64,000 nucleotides of DNA from Paraburkholderia sabiae (GTDB lineage Bacteria > Pseudomonadota > Gammaproteobacteria > Burkholderiales > Burkholderiaceae). Position numbers and translations under genes: made by a program. Below, piece by piece: positions 25,238 to 34,648 of the stretch. A model generated the notes under the pieces. That model saw nothing but the letters and a program-made list of their open reading frames with translations, did no database searches and was not told the origin of the DNA. The stretch's first letter is position 1. Each line of letters opens with the position of its first letter. The stretch spans positions 2,480,001 to 2,544,000 of the forward strand of contig NZ_CP125295.1 of the NCBI RefSeq assembly GCF_030412785.1, read 5' to 3'.

Positions 25238-25732
25238 TTCTCTATCTTCGCATTGCGATGCATTCAAGGCCGGGAATTGGCGCTCGTCCGGCACCGCCGA
25301 CGCAAGAATCATACGGCTCCAGTTTGCCGGAACGTACGTCACACTCCGTCGAGGGCGGAACACATCATCCCCTTCAACGATGCGCCGACCGGAAAGCGCA
25401 CAGAAGCCGTCACTGCGTGCCAGACCTAATCGCCAGACCTGCTCCGCGTAGTGCCCTGTCTGCGAATCGCTCCAGCTGACACTGAGCGTATGCGCGGACA
25501 GGATTTCACGCACAAGGATGCGCGCAGGCAAAGGAATCCATTCAGCCTCGTGCGTTCTTCGTCCGACCACGACTTGTGCCCGACGCATTTTTTTCCTGAA
25601 CGATGTTTCGACAGGCGGCGACGCCAGCATCGTGACAGGAAAGAGCAAACGCACGAGCGCCCGCTCGACAATATCGCCATCGTCTGACGACGGATATATG
25701 AAAGGAGTCGTAGTCGAGTTTTGCATTTTCAC
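25214..25732 (-). CDS. DUF3331 family protein
   Basis: A 172-residue protein of a family seen mostly in Burkholderiaceae and of unknown role. The diagnostic core is TGHYAEQVWRLGLA, CALSGRRIVEGDDVFRPR and PANWSRMILASAVP; the two-strand layout with CALSG resembles a small nucleic acid- or metal-binding fold, but only one Cys is in that motif. The first codon is GTG at 25732; an ATG two codons later (25726) is as likely. The divergent spacer to the degenerate SDR-like gene is AT-rich. Confidence 0.75.
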   Translation of the reverse strand: MKMQNSTTTPFIYPSSDDGDIVERALVRLLFPVTMLASPPVETSFRKKMRRAQVVVGRRTHEAEWIPLPARILVREILSAHTLSVSWSDSQTGHYAEQVWRLGLARSDGFCALSGRRIVEGDDVFRPRRSVTYVPANWSRMILASAVPDERQFPALNASQCEDREESVALDD

Positions 25733-25855
25733 AGATAGGTCAGCATTTAAATGCGATGATCAAAATCACTGGACGCCGGCCAGTCAGACGCTTATCAATG
25801 CGTACCCGCTAAAGAAATGTCAGAAAAAAGTCCATATTTCCGCTTTAAGATCCGC

Positions 25856-26407
25856 TTATTCGAGCTCAAAGCTCCGGAATAAACCGGGAAGATCATCGAA
25901 ACCAGCCGCAGACGTAATCACCACGCCCACGCGATATACGCTGACCCCGTCCCCCTTCGCAGAAAACTTTCCTATAGCGGCCGATGTAATCGCGCGACCA
26001 TGCTCAAGGACACCGATCAGCGCATTCGCTTGCCGCGCTGAAAGTAAAACATCACCCGCCTCGTCCGCTATATCGACGACAAGAACAATACTGGCGTCCT
26101 GTCTGATCTTTTCCGTGATGGCAGCCACGTCCAGCAATGAACCGGAAGTCACCACGGCGACTTCTACGGCCTGCCGGCTAAGCGATGTCAGTTCTTTCGC
26201 AAGCGCGTTCAGGCGCGGCCGATGCCGATCCACAAGCACGAGATCATGGCCTCTGGATGCCAGATAATGGGAAAATGCCGAACCAATAATCGACAATGCC
26301 CCACTCACAACCGCGGTTCCACGAACTAGCGCCATAGAAGTATTTTTTTGCCCGGTGCGAGATAGGTGCTTATGATCCATCCCACGCACGTTATTCTCCA
26401 ACGACAT
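25856..26407 (-). CDS. Degenerate SDR-like protein
   Basis: A 183-residue frame that resembles the first two thirds of an SDR, including the one at 24141, but has lost its catalytic features. TGASSGIG is replaced by SGALSIIG, NNAG by DIADEAG, and no YxxxK motif is present. The early part (FSHYLASRGHDLVLVDRHRP) still matches the family. The frame is open throughout, so it is either a pseudo-enzyme or an early pseudogene. Starts at 26407, 26380 or 26335 are all possible; none has a good ribosome-binding site. It diverges from the AraC regulator with only 40 bases between. Confidence 0.5.
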   Translation of the reverse strand: MSLENNVRGMDHKHLSRTGQKNTSMALVRGTAVVSGALSIIGSAFSHYLASRGHDLVLVDRHRPRLNALAKELTSLSRQAVEVAVVTSGSLLDVAAITEKIRQDASIVLVVDIADEAGDVLLSARQANALIGVLEHGRAITSAAIGKFSAKGDGVSVYRVGVVITSAAGFDDLPGLFRSFELE

Positions 26408-26447
26408 TTATAATCAGCTTTTCGGACATGGCGATTGGTGAACATTA

Positions 26448-27419
26448 ATGCATCGGATTGGCTACTTCTTGACGGATGGTTTTCAGGTAATGGCCATCGG
26501 AACCCAGGCTGTGTTCGAGATCGCAAACATCGTGGCGCGCGAGCCGATTTATCGCGTAACAAACTATTCGCTCGCCGGCGGAGAAACTCACTCGTCACTG
26601 GGTGTTTCCGTCATGACTAAAGCGGTTAGCGCGGAAACGGAGGAAGACACCTGGATGATCAGCGGCATGGCCGACCCGACCAATCGAATCACCGCGCCTG
26701 AAGAACTCCAGTTCATCAACGAGGCATCCGGGCGTTCGCGGCGTACAGCAGGTCTTTGCACGGGAGCGTTCGTGCTTGGCGAAGCCGGGCTTCTCGACGG
26801 AAGACGCGCGACTACTCATTGGGCGTATGCGGATGCCTTGCAGGCACGCTGCCCACTTGCTCAGGTTGAAGCCGATCGGATTTTTATCGTCGACGGTGCG
26901 ATATGGACGTCGGCGGGATTAACGGCTGCAATGGATCTCGCGCTCGGCATGGTGGAAAAGGATCATGGCTCCAAGTTCGCGACGTCGGTGGCGCGTGCGC
27001 TCGTCATGCACCACAGGCGATCAGGCGGACAGTCGCAGCATTCGGAAATGCTGGCACTCGCACCGAAGTCGGACAGAATTCAAATGGCGCTCGAATATGC
27101 TCGCGTGAATCTGTCAAAGCCGTTGCGCGTCGACGATCTGGCAAAGGCTGCACACCTCAGTACCCGGCAATTCGGCCGCATTTTTCTTTCGGAGACGGGT
27201 GAATCGCCTGCCAAGGCAATCGAGCGACTCCGCCTCGAAGCGGCGAGAAACATGATCGAGCGAGGCCGTCATTCGCTTGAAACAATCGCGAGGGAAGCCG
27301 GCTTTCGTGACGGGCGCCATCTCCGGGAAGTTTTCACCCGGACTTATGGAACCACCCCGCAGTCGTTGAGACGAGAGGCGCGTAGCGCTTGCGCTGAGAA
27401 GGATCTGGTCGACGGCTAG
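26448..27419 (+). CDS. GlxA-type AraC regulator (DJ-1/PfpI plus HTH)
   Basis: A transcription factor of 323 residues with an N-terminal DJ-1/PfpI-like amidase-fold sensor domain (about 1-165) and a C-terminal AraC double helix-turn-helix (about 215-315). The sensor keeps the elbow sequence GLCTGAFVLGEAGLLDG with the Cys, and ATTHWAYAD. The DNA-binding part includes LAKAAHLSTRQFGRIFLSE and IAREAGFRDGRHLREVF. It is a single gene next to the divergent SDR-like gene, which it may control. GlxA-type regulators often sense amines or other small metabolites. Confidence 0.92.
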   Translation: MHRIGYFLTDGFQVMAIGTQAVFEIANIVAREPIYRVTNYSLAGGETHSSLGVSVMTKAVSAETEEDTWMISGMADPTNRITAPEELQFINEASGRSRRTAGLCTGAFVLGEAGLLDGRRATTHWAYADALQARCPLAQVEADRIFIVDGAIWTSAGLTAAMDLALGMVEKDHGSKFATSVARALVMHHRRSGGQSQHSEMLALAPKSDRIQMALEYARVNLSKPLRVDDLAKAAHLSTRQFGRIFLSETGESPAKAIERLRLEAARNMIERGRHSLETIAREAGFRDGRHLREVFTRTYGTTPQSLRREARSACAEKDLVDG

Positions 27420-27510
27420 CAGGCGTGCTGATACGAGCGTCGCTTCCGGAATCCGCCCTTCGGCGGACGCGCACACGCGCAATGCGTGCGGCGATACTGG
27501 CAGCACCGCG

Positions 27511-28635
27511 TTACGATTCTGCCCGCGGGAGCGACACCGAAAAGGTAGTCTCCGACTCGTCCGACCGCGTCTCGATGGCACCGTGATGGGCTTTGGCGAT
27601 CTCACTTGCGATATACAATCCCAGCCCCAGGCTGCCCGCTCTCTCGTCCTGATTCTGACTGTCTCGCCCCCGCTCCAGAGGATCGAAGATGCGGGAAAGC
27701 ATAGCGGGTTCGATCGCAGAGCCATTGTTGCTGACATCGATCCGGACGTGGGTTGCATCGCCCGTCACCGTCACGCGCACAGGTGTATTCTGCGCTCCAT
27801 ATTTGATGGCATTGACAACAAGGTTTCCCAGCAATTGCTGCAGGCGTTGGCTGTCCCAGACTCCCTGCAGATCACCCATCACGTGCAAGTCAATCCGCCT
27901 TTCGGGATGAATGGCACGCAACTCCTCCAGTTCGTCGGCAAGCACATCCGCCAGATTGACATCCGTGGGCGTGACGTTGATGCCCAAGCCCAGTTTTGTC
28001 CGGTTGAATTCCGTCAGGTCATCGAGCAACGCCTGCATCCGGGACCCGCTGCGTATCAGTCGGCCGGCCGCCTTGGACACATCGTCCCCTGCATTCAGCG
28101 CTGCCAGATACGACGAGGTGACCTGAATCGCCTGAAGCGGGCTGCGCATATCGTGTCCCAGCATGCCAAGCAGGAGGTTGCGGTTCTGCTCGATCTGCGA
28201 GTTGAACGAGGTGACCGATTCGGCGAGCGCCTGATCGATCGCTTCATTGAAACGGATGACGTCGTCGAGCTCGGTTAATTCCGGCGCGCTGTCGTCCATC
28301 CACAGGCGAAGCACGCTTGCACGCAGCGCGCGATATTCGGCGGCAACCTGGTTGACTGTGAAACCGGCACGAGCCCTCAGCGTGCCGTGAGTTCGCGCGG
28401 CCGATTCGGTCACCCCGATCACCCCCGTGCCCTCGCCCAATGACTTTTTGCGTTGATCTTCCCGGGTTTGCGGGGTCCGCAAGTCTGCTGCTACGGCGCG
28501 CAGCATTTGCTCCGCCCCTTCGCGTAACTCGGGAGATCCCATATACGCCGACGCCGGCAGCTGGGTGGCCGCAAACGCCTCCCATTTCGTCAGTATTGGC
28601 TCCATGTCTCGCAAGATGAAGTCTGCAAGCCGCAT
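27511..28635 (-). CDS. Sensor histidine kinase with RsbRD-like N-terminus
   Basis: A 374-residue soluble histidine kinase with no membrane segment. The N-terminal 130 residues (starting RLADFILRDMEPILTKWEAF) look like the RsbRD/RsbT co-antagonist helical sensor domain. The HisKA phospho-acceptor is in GMLGHDMRSPLQAI near residue 160. The ATPase domain has the N-box LLGNLVVNAIKYG and the G-box GSLGLGLYIASEIAKAHHG. Several start codons exist; ATG 28635 is the only one with a good Shine-Dalgarno (GGAGA, seven-base spacer). No response regulator gene is adjacent, so it is an orphan kinase. Confidence 0.9.
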   Translation of the reverse strand: MRLADFILRDMEPILTKWEAFAATQLPASAYMGSPELREGAEQMLRAVAADLRTPQTREDQRKKSLGEGTGVIGVTESAARTHGTLRARAGFTVNQVAAEYRALRASVLRLWMDDSAPELTELDDVIRFNEAIDQALAESVTSFNSQIEQNRNLLLGMLGHDMRSPLQAIQVTSSYLAALNAGDDVSKAAGRLIRSGSRMQALLDDLTEFNRTKLGLGINVTPTDVNLADVLADELEELRAIHPERRIDLHVMGDLQGVWDSQRLQQLLGNLVVNAIKYGAQNTPVRVTVTGDATHVRIDVSNNGSAIEPAMLSRIFDPLERGRDSQNQDERAGSLGLGLYIASEIAKAHHGAIETRSDESETTFSVSLPRAES

Positions 28636-29129
28636 GTTCGGGTCTCCGCTGTTGCCGTGGATATCCGGCATATTGATGTTGCGCGCGTATTTGTGACGGT
28701 CCGAAGGAATGCCCGCCAAACGACAAGATAATACCTTTTGTCCATGGACCGTTCGTTGCGAGTGCTCGAACTCGCCATTCCGGACGAGAAGGAGCGCGGT
28801 GCGATTCGCCCTTCGGCCTGACCGCCGCGCTCGACCTTGACGCAATCAATGCCCGCGGAAAACGTCGATCCCGAGCCGCATTCATCGCATCCGTGGCACT
28901 TCATTACGAATCGCGCGGCAACGCTCGGCACACTGCGCTCGCTCAGCGCGGTAGCACACGCGACCGGAGGCATGCCGCGCTCGCCGGAAACGCCAACTTA
29001 TCTCGGCTTCCTCGGCGATGACACGGACGGCGCCGATTGAAGCGTTTTGACGCATCAGTAGCGGATCCACTGTAACCGTTCCATGCCAGCAATCGAACTA
29101 AAGGCATGTATGTCATCTGGAGTCAGAAA
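28636..29129. other. Intergenic region without a firm gene
   Basis: Between the divergent kinase and DUF1223 genes I find no convincing gene. A 63-codon frame from ATG 28849 to 29040 (plus strand) is the best candidate, but it lacks a ribosome-binding site and recognisable similarity. Confidence 0.4.
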
Positions 29130-29849
29130 ATGCTACTTCGTTCTCTCGCAGCGATCTGTGCTGGAGCCGTGGCGCTCTATACATCACATGCGTTCGCCGC
29201 CGCGCCGCGCCCGGTTGTCGTCGAACTGTTCACGTCGCAAGGCTGTTCGTCATGTCCGCCCGCCGATCGCTATCTGTCTGAATTGAGCGACACACGGAGC
29301 GACGTGCTCCCGCTCGCATTTCACGTCACATACTGGAACCAGCTCGGTTGGAAAGATCCATTTTCGTTCGATGCCGCCGATGCGCGTCAGGCACAGTATG
29401 TCAGGCGCTTCGGCGATTTTGCCTACACGCCTGAAATGGTGATCGACGGCAAGGTCGCAGTGGTCGGCTCGAATCGGCCGGCGGCCCGCTCTGCCATCGA
29501 CGACGCGAAATCCACTTCCGTGACGTCAGCCACGGTCGACGCCATTCGCGACGGCAGCGAAATTTCAGTATCGATCGGACCTGGGCGTGGACGCGCTCGC
29601 ATACTGCTGGTCGGCTACGACGCGCGGCACGTTACGCCCGTCGGACGCGGCGAGAACTCGGGCGAAACGCTCACCGAGTCGAACATCGTGCGCAGCTTCA
29701 CCTCGATTGGCGAATGGGCCGGTGCGCCTCTTCAGCTACGTGCGAACGCGATTACGGGCGAACACATGGCGGTACTGCTCGAAGCGTCGGATGGCGCGAT
29801 CGTCGGCGCTGCGCGCGTCACCGACCGGCAGCGCGCACCCGCGCGCTGA
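29130..29849 (+). CDS. DUF1223 family exported thioredoxin-like protein
   Basis: A secreted protein of 239 residues of the DUF1223 family, which has a thioredoxin-like fold. A signal peptide (LRSLAAICAGAVALYTSHAFA) is followed at once by the family signature VELFTSQGCSSCPPADRYL, with a CxxC pair. GGAG at 29119-29122 with a seven-base spacer supports ATG 29130. The second half (GPGRGRARILLVGYDARHV) is shared with a truncated copy at 42843-43277. The redox partner and role are unknown. Confidence 0.88.
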   Translation: MLLRSLAAICAGAVALYTSHAFAAAPRPVVVELFTSQGCSSCPPADRYLSELSDTRSDVLPLAFHVTYWNQLGWKDPFSFDAADARQAQYVRRFGDFAYTPEMVIDGKVAVVGSNRPAARSAIDDAKSTSVTSATVDAIRDGSEISVSIGPGRGRARILLVGYDARHVTPVGRGENSGETLTESNIVRSFTSIGEWAGAPLQLRANAITGEHMAVLLEASDGAIVGAARVTDRQRAPAR

Positions 29850-30068
29850 ACAGTCGCATTCGGTCAAATCCCGTAGTCGCATCTTGAGCGGACGTCGTGA
29901 GGCTCTTGTCGACTCGTTTCCGCGATGTCTCCAGATATCGATTGATAACGAAAGAACATCAATCGTTCAGAAAATTGCACTTAACGTTTCACCGGTGCCG
30001 GGCGAACATTGCCAAAACCACAATCGCCCGGAACGCCGCGCACTTTCTGGATTTCAGGAGACACCTCG

Positions 30069-31364
30069 ATGCACCCCTCGCCTCACCTCTCGACCGGACA
30101 TTCAAAAGCCGCGGCGGTTTTCCGCGTAACGGCCGGGAATTTCCTGGAGCAGTTCGACTTCTTCCTGTTCGGCTTCTACGCTACGCAGATCGCCAACGTT
30201 TTCTTTCCCACCGGAAGCGAGTTTGCCTCGTTGATGATGACGTTCGCCGTCTTCGGCGCCGGCTTCCTGATGCGGCCGCTGGGCGCGATCGTGCTTGGCG
30301 CCTACATCGACGACGTCGGCCGCCGGAAGGGCCTCATCGTTACGCTTGCCATCATGGCGAGCGGCACCATCCTGATCGCGTTCGTACCGGGCTATGCGAC
30401 GATCGGACTTCTGGCGCCCGCGCTCGTGCTGCTCGGGCGGCTGCTGCAGGGCTTCTCGGCGGGCGCCGAGCTGGGTGGCGTGTCGGTGTATCTCGCCGAG
30501 ATGGCCACGCCCGGCCGCAAAGGCTTCTTCACGAGCTGGCAGTCCGCGAGCCAGCAGGTGGCGATCGTCGTCGCTGCGGGCCTCGGCTTCGCGCTCAATC
30601 AATGGCTTGACGCATCGGCCATCGCCGCATGGGGCTGGCGCGTACCGTTCTTCGTCGGCTGCATGATCGTGCCGTTTATCTTCATGCTGCGTCGCAATCT
30701 GGAGGAAACGCAGGAGTTCAAGGCGCGCCAGCATCGTCCGGGCATGAAGGAAGTATTCGGCACGCTGGTCCAGAACTGGACCGTCGTCGTCGCCGGCATG
30801 ATGCTGGTGGCGATGACCACCACGAGCTTCTATCTCATCACGGTCTACGCGCCGACCTTCGGCAAGACGGTCCTGCACCTGAGCACCGCCGACAGCCTGC
30901 TCGCGACGCTGTGTGTCGGCGTGTCGAACTTCGTGTGGCTGCCGATCGGCGGGGCGCTCTCCGACAAGATCGGCCGCCGGCCGCTCCTCGTCGGCATGAC
31001 GGTGCTCGCCATCGCGACCTCATACCCGACGCTGTCGCTGCTCGCTCAGGCGCCGAGCTTCGTCAACATGCTGCTCGTCCTCCTCTGGCTCTCGTTCATG
31101 TACGGAATCTATAACGGCGCGATGGTCGTCGCGCTCACGGAAGTGATGCCCGTGCAGGTACGCGTTGCCGGCTTCTCGCTCGCGTACAGTCTCGCTACTG
31201 CCGTGTTCGGAGGCTTCACGCCCGCGATCTCAACGGCGCTCATTCATATGACGGGCGACAAGGCCGCACCCGGCTACTGGATGAGCCTCGCCGCAGCGTG
31301 CGCGCTTCTGGCGACGTTCGCGCTCTATCGCCGCCGTGCAGCGACCCTGACTCCGGCGCTCTGA
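30069..31364 (+). CDS. MFS transporter, MHS family, citrate/tricarballylate type
   Basis: A cytoplasmic-membrane proton symporter with twelve predicted segments, 431 aa. The N-terminus [19 protein letters not shown] is typical of the citrate/tricarballylate members of the metabolite:H+ symporter family, followed by the signature loop [14 protein letters not shown] and the second-half repeat [19 protein letters not shown] seven bases before ATG 30069 fixes the start. A ModA-like binding protein gene follows after 44 bases, so the two are likely co-transcribed. Organic-acid uptake is the best guess. Confidence 0.9.
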   Translation: MHPSPHLSTGHSKAAAVFRVTAGNFLEQFDFFLFGFYATQIANVFFPTGSEFASLMMTFAVFGAGFLMRPLGAIVLGAYIDDVGRRKGLIVTLAIMASGTILIAFVPGYATIGLLAPALVLLGRLLQGFSAGAELGGVSVYLAEMATPGRKGFFTSWQSASQQVAIVVAAGLGFALNQWLDASAIAAWGWRVPFFVGCMIVPFIFMLRRNLEETQEFKARQHRPGMKEVFGTLVQNWTVVVAGMMLVAMTTTSFYLITVYAPTFGKTVLHLSTADSLLATLCVGVSNFVWLPIGGALSDKIGRRPLLVGMTVLAIATSYPTLSLLAQAPSFVNMLLVLLWLSFMYGIYNGAMVVALTEVMPVQVRVAGFSLAYSLATAVFGGFTPAISTALIHMTGDKAAPGYWMSLAAACALLATFALYRRRAATLTPAL

Positions 31365-31408
31365 TACGCTTCCCGCAGCACCCATCGCAACCCTGCACGA
31401 CCACGACC

Positions 31409-32191
31409 ATGAGAAACCTGCTTCTGAAACTTTGCGCGGCAGCGCTCGTCGCAACCTCGGCCGCTGCGGCGAACGTGCAGGCCGCCGACCTGCACGTCAT
31501 GAGCTCGGGCGGCTTCACCGCCGCGTACAAGATGCTCGGCCCCAGGTTCGCGTCACAGACGGGCAACACGCTCGACACCGCGCTCGGACCCTCGATGGGC
31601 AAATCGCCCGAAGCGATCCCCAACAGGCTCGCACGTGGCGAGCCTGCGGACGTCGTCATCATGGTCGGCTACGCACTCGACGATCTGATCAGGCAAGGCA
31701 AGGTTATCCCTGCATCGCGGGTCGAGCTGGCCGATTCGCGCATCGGCATGGTCGTGCGCGAAGGTGCGGCGAAGCCCAATATCGGCTCGGCCGAGGGCCT
31801 CAGGCAGACGTTGCTCCATGCGAAGTCGATTGCCTACTCGGACAGCGCGAGCGGCGTTTATATCGAGCGGGAGTTGTTCAAAAAGCTCGGCATCGAGGAT
31901 CAGGTCAGGGCGAAGGCGAAGATGATCCCGCGGATTCCCGTGGCGTCGGAGGTGGCGAACGGTGACTACGAAATCGGCTTCCAGCAGGTGAGCGAACTGC
32001 TGCCCGTCCAGGGTGCCACGTTCGTTGGCAAGATTCCCGAGTCACTGCAGTCCGTCACGCGTTTCGCCGCCGGCATTCCCGTCGGCGCGCAGCATCCGAA
32101 GGAAGCGAAGGCACTCCTCGACTATCTCGCATCGCCCGATGTGCAAGCCGACGTGAGATCGACCGGGCTCGATTCCGTCTCCGCGCATTGA
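31409..32191 (+). CDS. Exported substrate-binding protein, ModA-like fold
   Basis: A 260-residue periplasmic protein with a signal peptide (LCAAALVATSAAAANVQA) and a type II binding-protein fold resembling the molybdate-binding ModA family: LHVMSSGGFTAAYKMLGPRF, GEPADVVIMVGYALDDLI and the PVASEVANGDYEIGFQQVSE hinge. No ABC permease or ATPase is adjacent. It is instead paired with the MFS transporter, an arrangement I think recurs in Burkholderia, so it may bind an organic anion rather than molybdate. Upstream of ATG 31409 no clear ribosome-binding site is seen; coupling to the transporter gene is possible. Confidence 0.85.
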   Translation: MRNLLLKLCAAALVATSAAAANVQAADLHVMSSGGFTAAYKMLGPRFASQTGNTLDTALGPSMGKSPEAIPNRLARGEPADVVIMVGYALDDLIRQGKVIPASRVELADSRIGMVVREGAAKPNIGSAEGLRQTLLHAKSIAYSDSASGVYIERELFKKLGIEDQVRAKAKMIPRIPVASEVANGDYEIGFQQVSELLPVQGATFVGKIPESLQSVTRFAAGIPVGAQHPKEAKALLDYLASPDVQADVRSTGLDSVSAH

Positions 32192-32201
32192 GGCAAACCA
32201 T

Positions 32202-32229
32202 GGGAAGGCTTGTCTCAGCCAGCCTTCCC
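32202..32229. terminator. Bidirectional hairpin between convergent genes
   Basis: GGGAAGGCT (32202-32210), ten-base loop, AGCCTTCCC (32221-32229): a perfect 9-bp stem exactly between the convergent binding-protein and DctA genes. No long U-run on either side, so it may be a weak or Rho-assisted terminator. Confidence 0.6.
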
Positions 32230-32230
32230 G

Positions 32231-33538
32231 TCACCGCAGTGTGTCTGTCGCGGGGTCATTCGCAACGTCCGTGCGACCTGGCTCGGCCGCCCTGAGCATC
32301 TGTGCGAGACGCGCACGATCGCACGCGCCTTCCCACATCGAGACGAAGATCACGGCGCAGGCGTTGCTGATGACGCTCGTCAGGGCGCGCGCTTCGGACA
32401 TGAAGCGGTCGATACCCACCAGCAGCGCCACTCCGGCAACGGGCAGGTCGGGAATCACCGTGAGCGTAGCGACGAGCGCGACCAGCCCGCTGCCGGACAC
32501 GCCGGCCGCACCCTTCGAAGTCAGCAACATGACGGCGAGCATCGTCGCGATCTGCGTCGCGGAAAGCGGCACATCGCACGCCTGCGCGATGAACATCGAC
32601 GCGAGCGTCAGATAGATCGCGGTGCCGTCCAGATTGAACGAATAGCCCGCGGGCAGCACAAGCCCCACGACGCCCTTGTCACAACCCAGTGCTTCGAGCT
32701 TCACGATCAGGCGCGGCAGTACAGGTTCCGTCGACGATGTCGCGAGAACGATGAGCAATTCCTCGCGCATGTAGCGCAAGAGTCGCCAGAGCGCGAAACC
32801 GTGCAGGCGCGCGAGCGGCGCGAGTACCAGCGCAACGAACAGCAGGCATGCGACGTAGAAGGACACCATCAGCATGCCGAGCGAGCCGACCGAGCGGATG
32901 CCGAATCGGCCCACCGTGAAAGCCATCGCGCCGAATGCTCCGAGCGGAGCGAGTCGCATGATCATCGCGAGCACGCGAAAGAATATCTGGGCGACGCCGT
33001 CGATGAGCGCCAGCACTGGCCGGCCAGCGCTCGGACAGGAATTCAGCGAGAAGCCGAAGAGCAGCGAGAGCAGCAGCACCGGCAGCACCTCGCCCTTCTC
33101 GAAGGCGCCGACAATCGTCTCCGGGATCACACTCAATCCGAACGCCACGAGCCCGCCCGCCTGCGCGTGCTTCGCATATTGCACGAGGATGCTCGAATCC
33201 AGATGATGCACGTCGATGTGCATGCCGGCGCCAGGTCGCAGCGCGAACGCGACGGCGAGTCCGAGCATGAGCGCGACGGCCGTCAAAAAATAGAAAAGCG
33301 CGAGCGCCTGAATGATCTTACGTCCGATAGCCTTCCCGCTGGCGAGCGACGTGATGCCCGAGACGATCGTGCAAAAGACGATCGGCGCGATCATCATCCG
33401 CACGAGTCCGACGAATGCGTCGCTGAGCGGCTTGAGCAGCGCGCCTGCCGGCGGCCAGAAGTGGCCGAGCGCCATTCCGGATAGCATGGCCAGCAGAACC
33501 TGCACATAGAGCAAACGAAGCGGTCTTGCCAACCTCAC
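32231..33538 (-). CDS. dctA: Dicarboxylate/amino acid:cation symporter, DctA-like
   Basis: A secondary transporter of the DAACS family that imports C4-dicarboxylates such as succinate with Na+ or H+. The 435-residue protein has about eight hydrophobic helices plus the two re-entrant loops: IVLATSSTEPVLPRLI (serine-rich HP1) and AGYSFNLDGTAIYLTLA (the NMDGT-like motif), with SKGAAGVSGSGLVAL as HP2. Its ATG overlaps the stop of the LysR gene (ATGA at 33538-33535), so the two are translationally coupled. The LysR protein is probably its regulator. Substrate choice among dicarboxylates is not resolved. Confidence 0.92.
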   Translation of the reverse strand: MRLARPLRLLYVQVLLAMLSGMALGHFWPPAGALLKPLSDAFVGLVRMMIAPIVFCTIVSGITSLASGKAIGRKIIQALALFYFLTAVALMLGLAVAFALRPGAGMHIDVHHLDSSILVQYAKHAQAGGLVAFGLSVIPETIVGAFEKGEVLPVLLLSLLFGFSLNSCPSAGRPVLALIDGVAQIFFRVLAMIMRLAPLGAFGAMAFTVGRFGIRSVGSLGMLMVSFYVACLLFVALVLAPLARLHGFALWRLLRYMREELLIVLATSSTEPVLPRLIVKLEALGCDKGVVGLVLPAGYSFNLDGTAIYLTLASMFIAQACDVPLSATQIATMLAVMLLTSKGAAGVSGSGLVALVATLTVIPDLPVAGVALLVGIDRFMSEARALTSVISNACAVIFVSMWEGACDRARLAQMLRAAEPGRTDVANDPATDTLR

Positions 33539-34503
33539 GATGCCGTCTTCCTTCTTGCCTTCGTTGTCGCCGTCACGTTATCTCCTGTGGCATCACTGCT
33601 TCCGACACCGGCGCGCTTCGTCTCGATGATCGTCCGGTGAAACTCCTGTGCGGCCGGAGTGAGCGGCCTTCCGCGCCGTCGTACGATTCCCACGCGTCGC
33701 TTCACCACGGGTTCGACGAGCGGCACGCTCGTGAGGATTGGGTGGTCATGTCCCGGCATGGCCATCGACGGCACCGCGGCGACACCGAGCCCCGCTTCGA
33801 CCAACCCGAGCATGGTCGTCACGTGACGCGTCTCGCAGACGCTCGGCGCATGTGGCGCGACGGCCGCGAGCGCCTGATCGAGCAACAGGCGGTTACCGGA
33901 AGTCTTGTCCACCGAGACGTAGTCGTGTTCGTAGAGTTCGTCCCAGGTCACGCGCTTCTTGCGCGCGAGAGGATGGTCGCGGCGGCAGGCCGCAACAAAC
34001 CGCTCCTGCAGCAGCACCTTGAACTCGATCTCGGACTCCTGACTGCCCATGAAGCTCACGCCGAAATCGGCCTCGCCGCTGATGACGGCGCCAAGCACCT
34101 CATTCGCGCTCGAATCGAGGAGCTTGACGCGGATACGCGGAAAGCGGCGATGATAGCTCGCGATAACGCTCGGCAGAAAGTAATACGCCACCGAAGGGAC
34201 GCACGCGATAGTCACATGACCCAGACGGCTCGATGAAACGTCGCGGATGCCGAGCAGCGCGACGTCGAGATCATCGAGCAGTTGTTCTGCGCTTGGAGCG
34301 AACACGCGGCCGACGGTAGTAAGCGTGACGCTGCGCGTGGTGCGCTCGAAGAGACGCACGCCGAGCGCTTCTTCGAGCTTGTCGATCCGACGACTTAAGG
34401 CCGGCTGGGAAATGCTGACCGCCTCGGCGGCCTTTCGGAAGCTTCCCAGCTCAACGACCGCGCGAAAAGCCTGCAAGTCATTCAGGTCAAAGTTAATGCC
34501 CAC
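33535..34503 (-). CDS. LysR-family transcriptional regulator
   Basis: A 322-residue regulator. The helix-turn-helix is at the N-terminus (LNDLQAFRAVVELGSFRKAA, then VSISQPALSRRIDKLEEALG), followed by the effector-binding domain. GTG 34503 is preceded by GGAGG with a seven-base spacer, which is far better than any upstream start. The C-terminus is rich in Thr, Ala and Lys. Its last codons overlap the start of the DctA-like gene, so regulator and transporter form one unit. LysR genes in this place usually control the coupled transporter or a divergent gene; here no divergent gene exists. Confidence 0.92.
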   Translation of the reverse strand: MGINFDLNDLQAFRAVVELGSFRKAAEAVSISQPALSRRIDKLEEALGVRLFERTTRSVTLTTVGRVFAPSAEQLLDDLDVALLGIRDVSSSRLGHVTIACVPSVAYYFLPSVIASYHRRFPRIRVKLLDSSANEVLGAVISGEADFGVSFMGSQESEIEFKVLLQERFVAACRRDHPLARKKRVTWDELYEHDYVSVDKTSGNRLLLDQALAAVAPHAPSVCETRHVTTMLGLVEAGLGVAAVPSMAMPGHDHPILTSVPLVEPVVKRRVGIVRRRGRPLTPAAQEFHRTIIETKRAGVGSSDATGDNVTATTKARRKTAS

Positions 34504-34648
34504 GGGCCAGCCTCCGCATTTTGGATGCCGGGTATTTTGCATGATTCGGCCGCGAGAGCCCATCGGGGATGGCGCCCGTCTGCTCAGACCTTGATGGGGA
34601 CCATGCAGGTGAGACGTGTCGATTCCCAGAAAACGAACGTACAACCGG

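Noticed and set aside
28849..29040. 63-codon plus-strand frame upstream of the DUF1223 gene
   Set aside because: No ribosome-binding site, no recognisable domain. Kept only as a note in the intergenic entry.
32210..33484. A 424-codon plus-strand frame opposite the DctA-like gene
   Set aside because: Composition dominated by Arg, Glu, His and Gln, the expected complement of hydrophobic codons. The minus-strand symporter has all family motifs.
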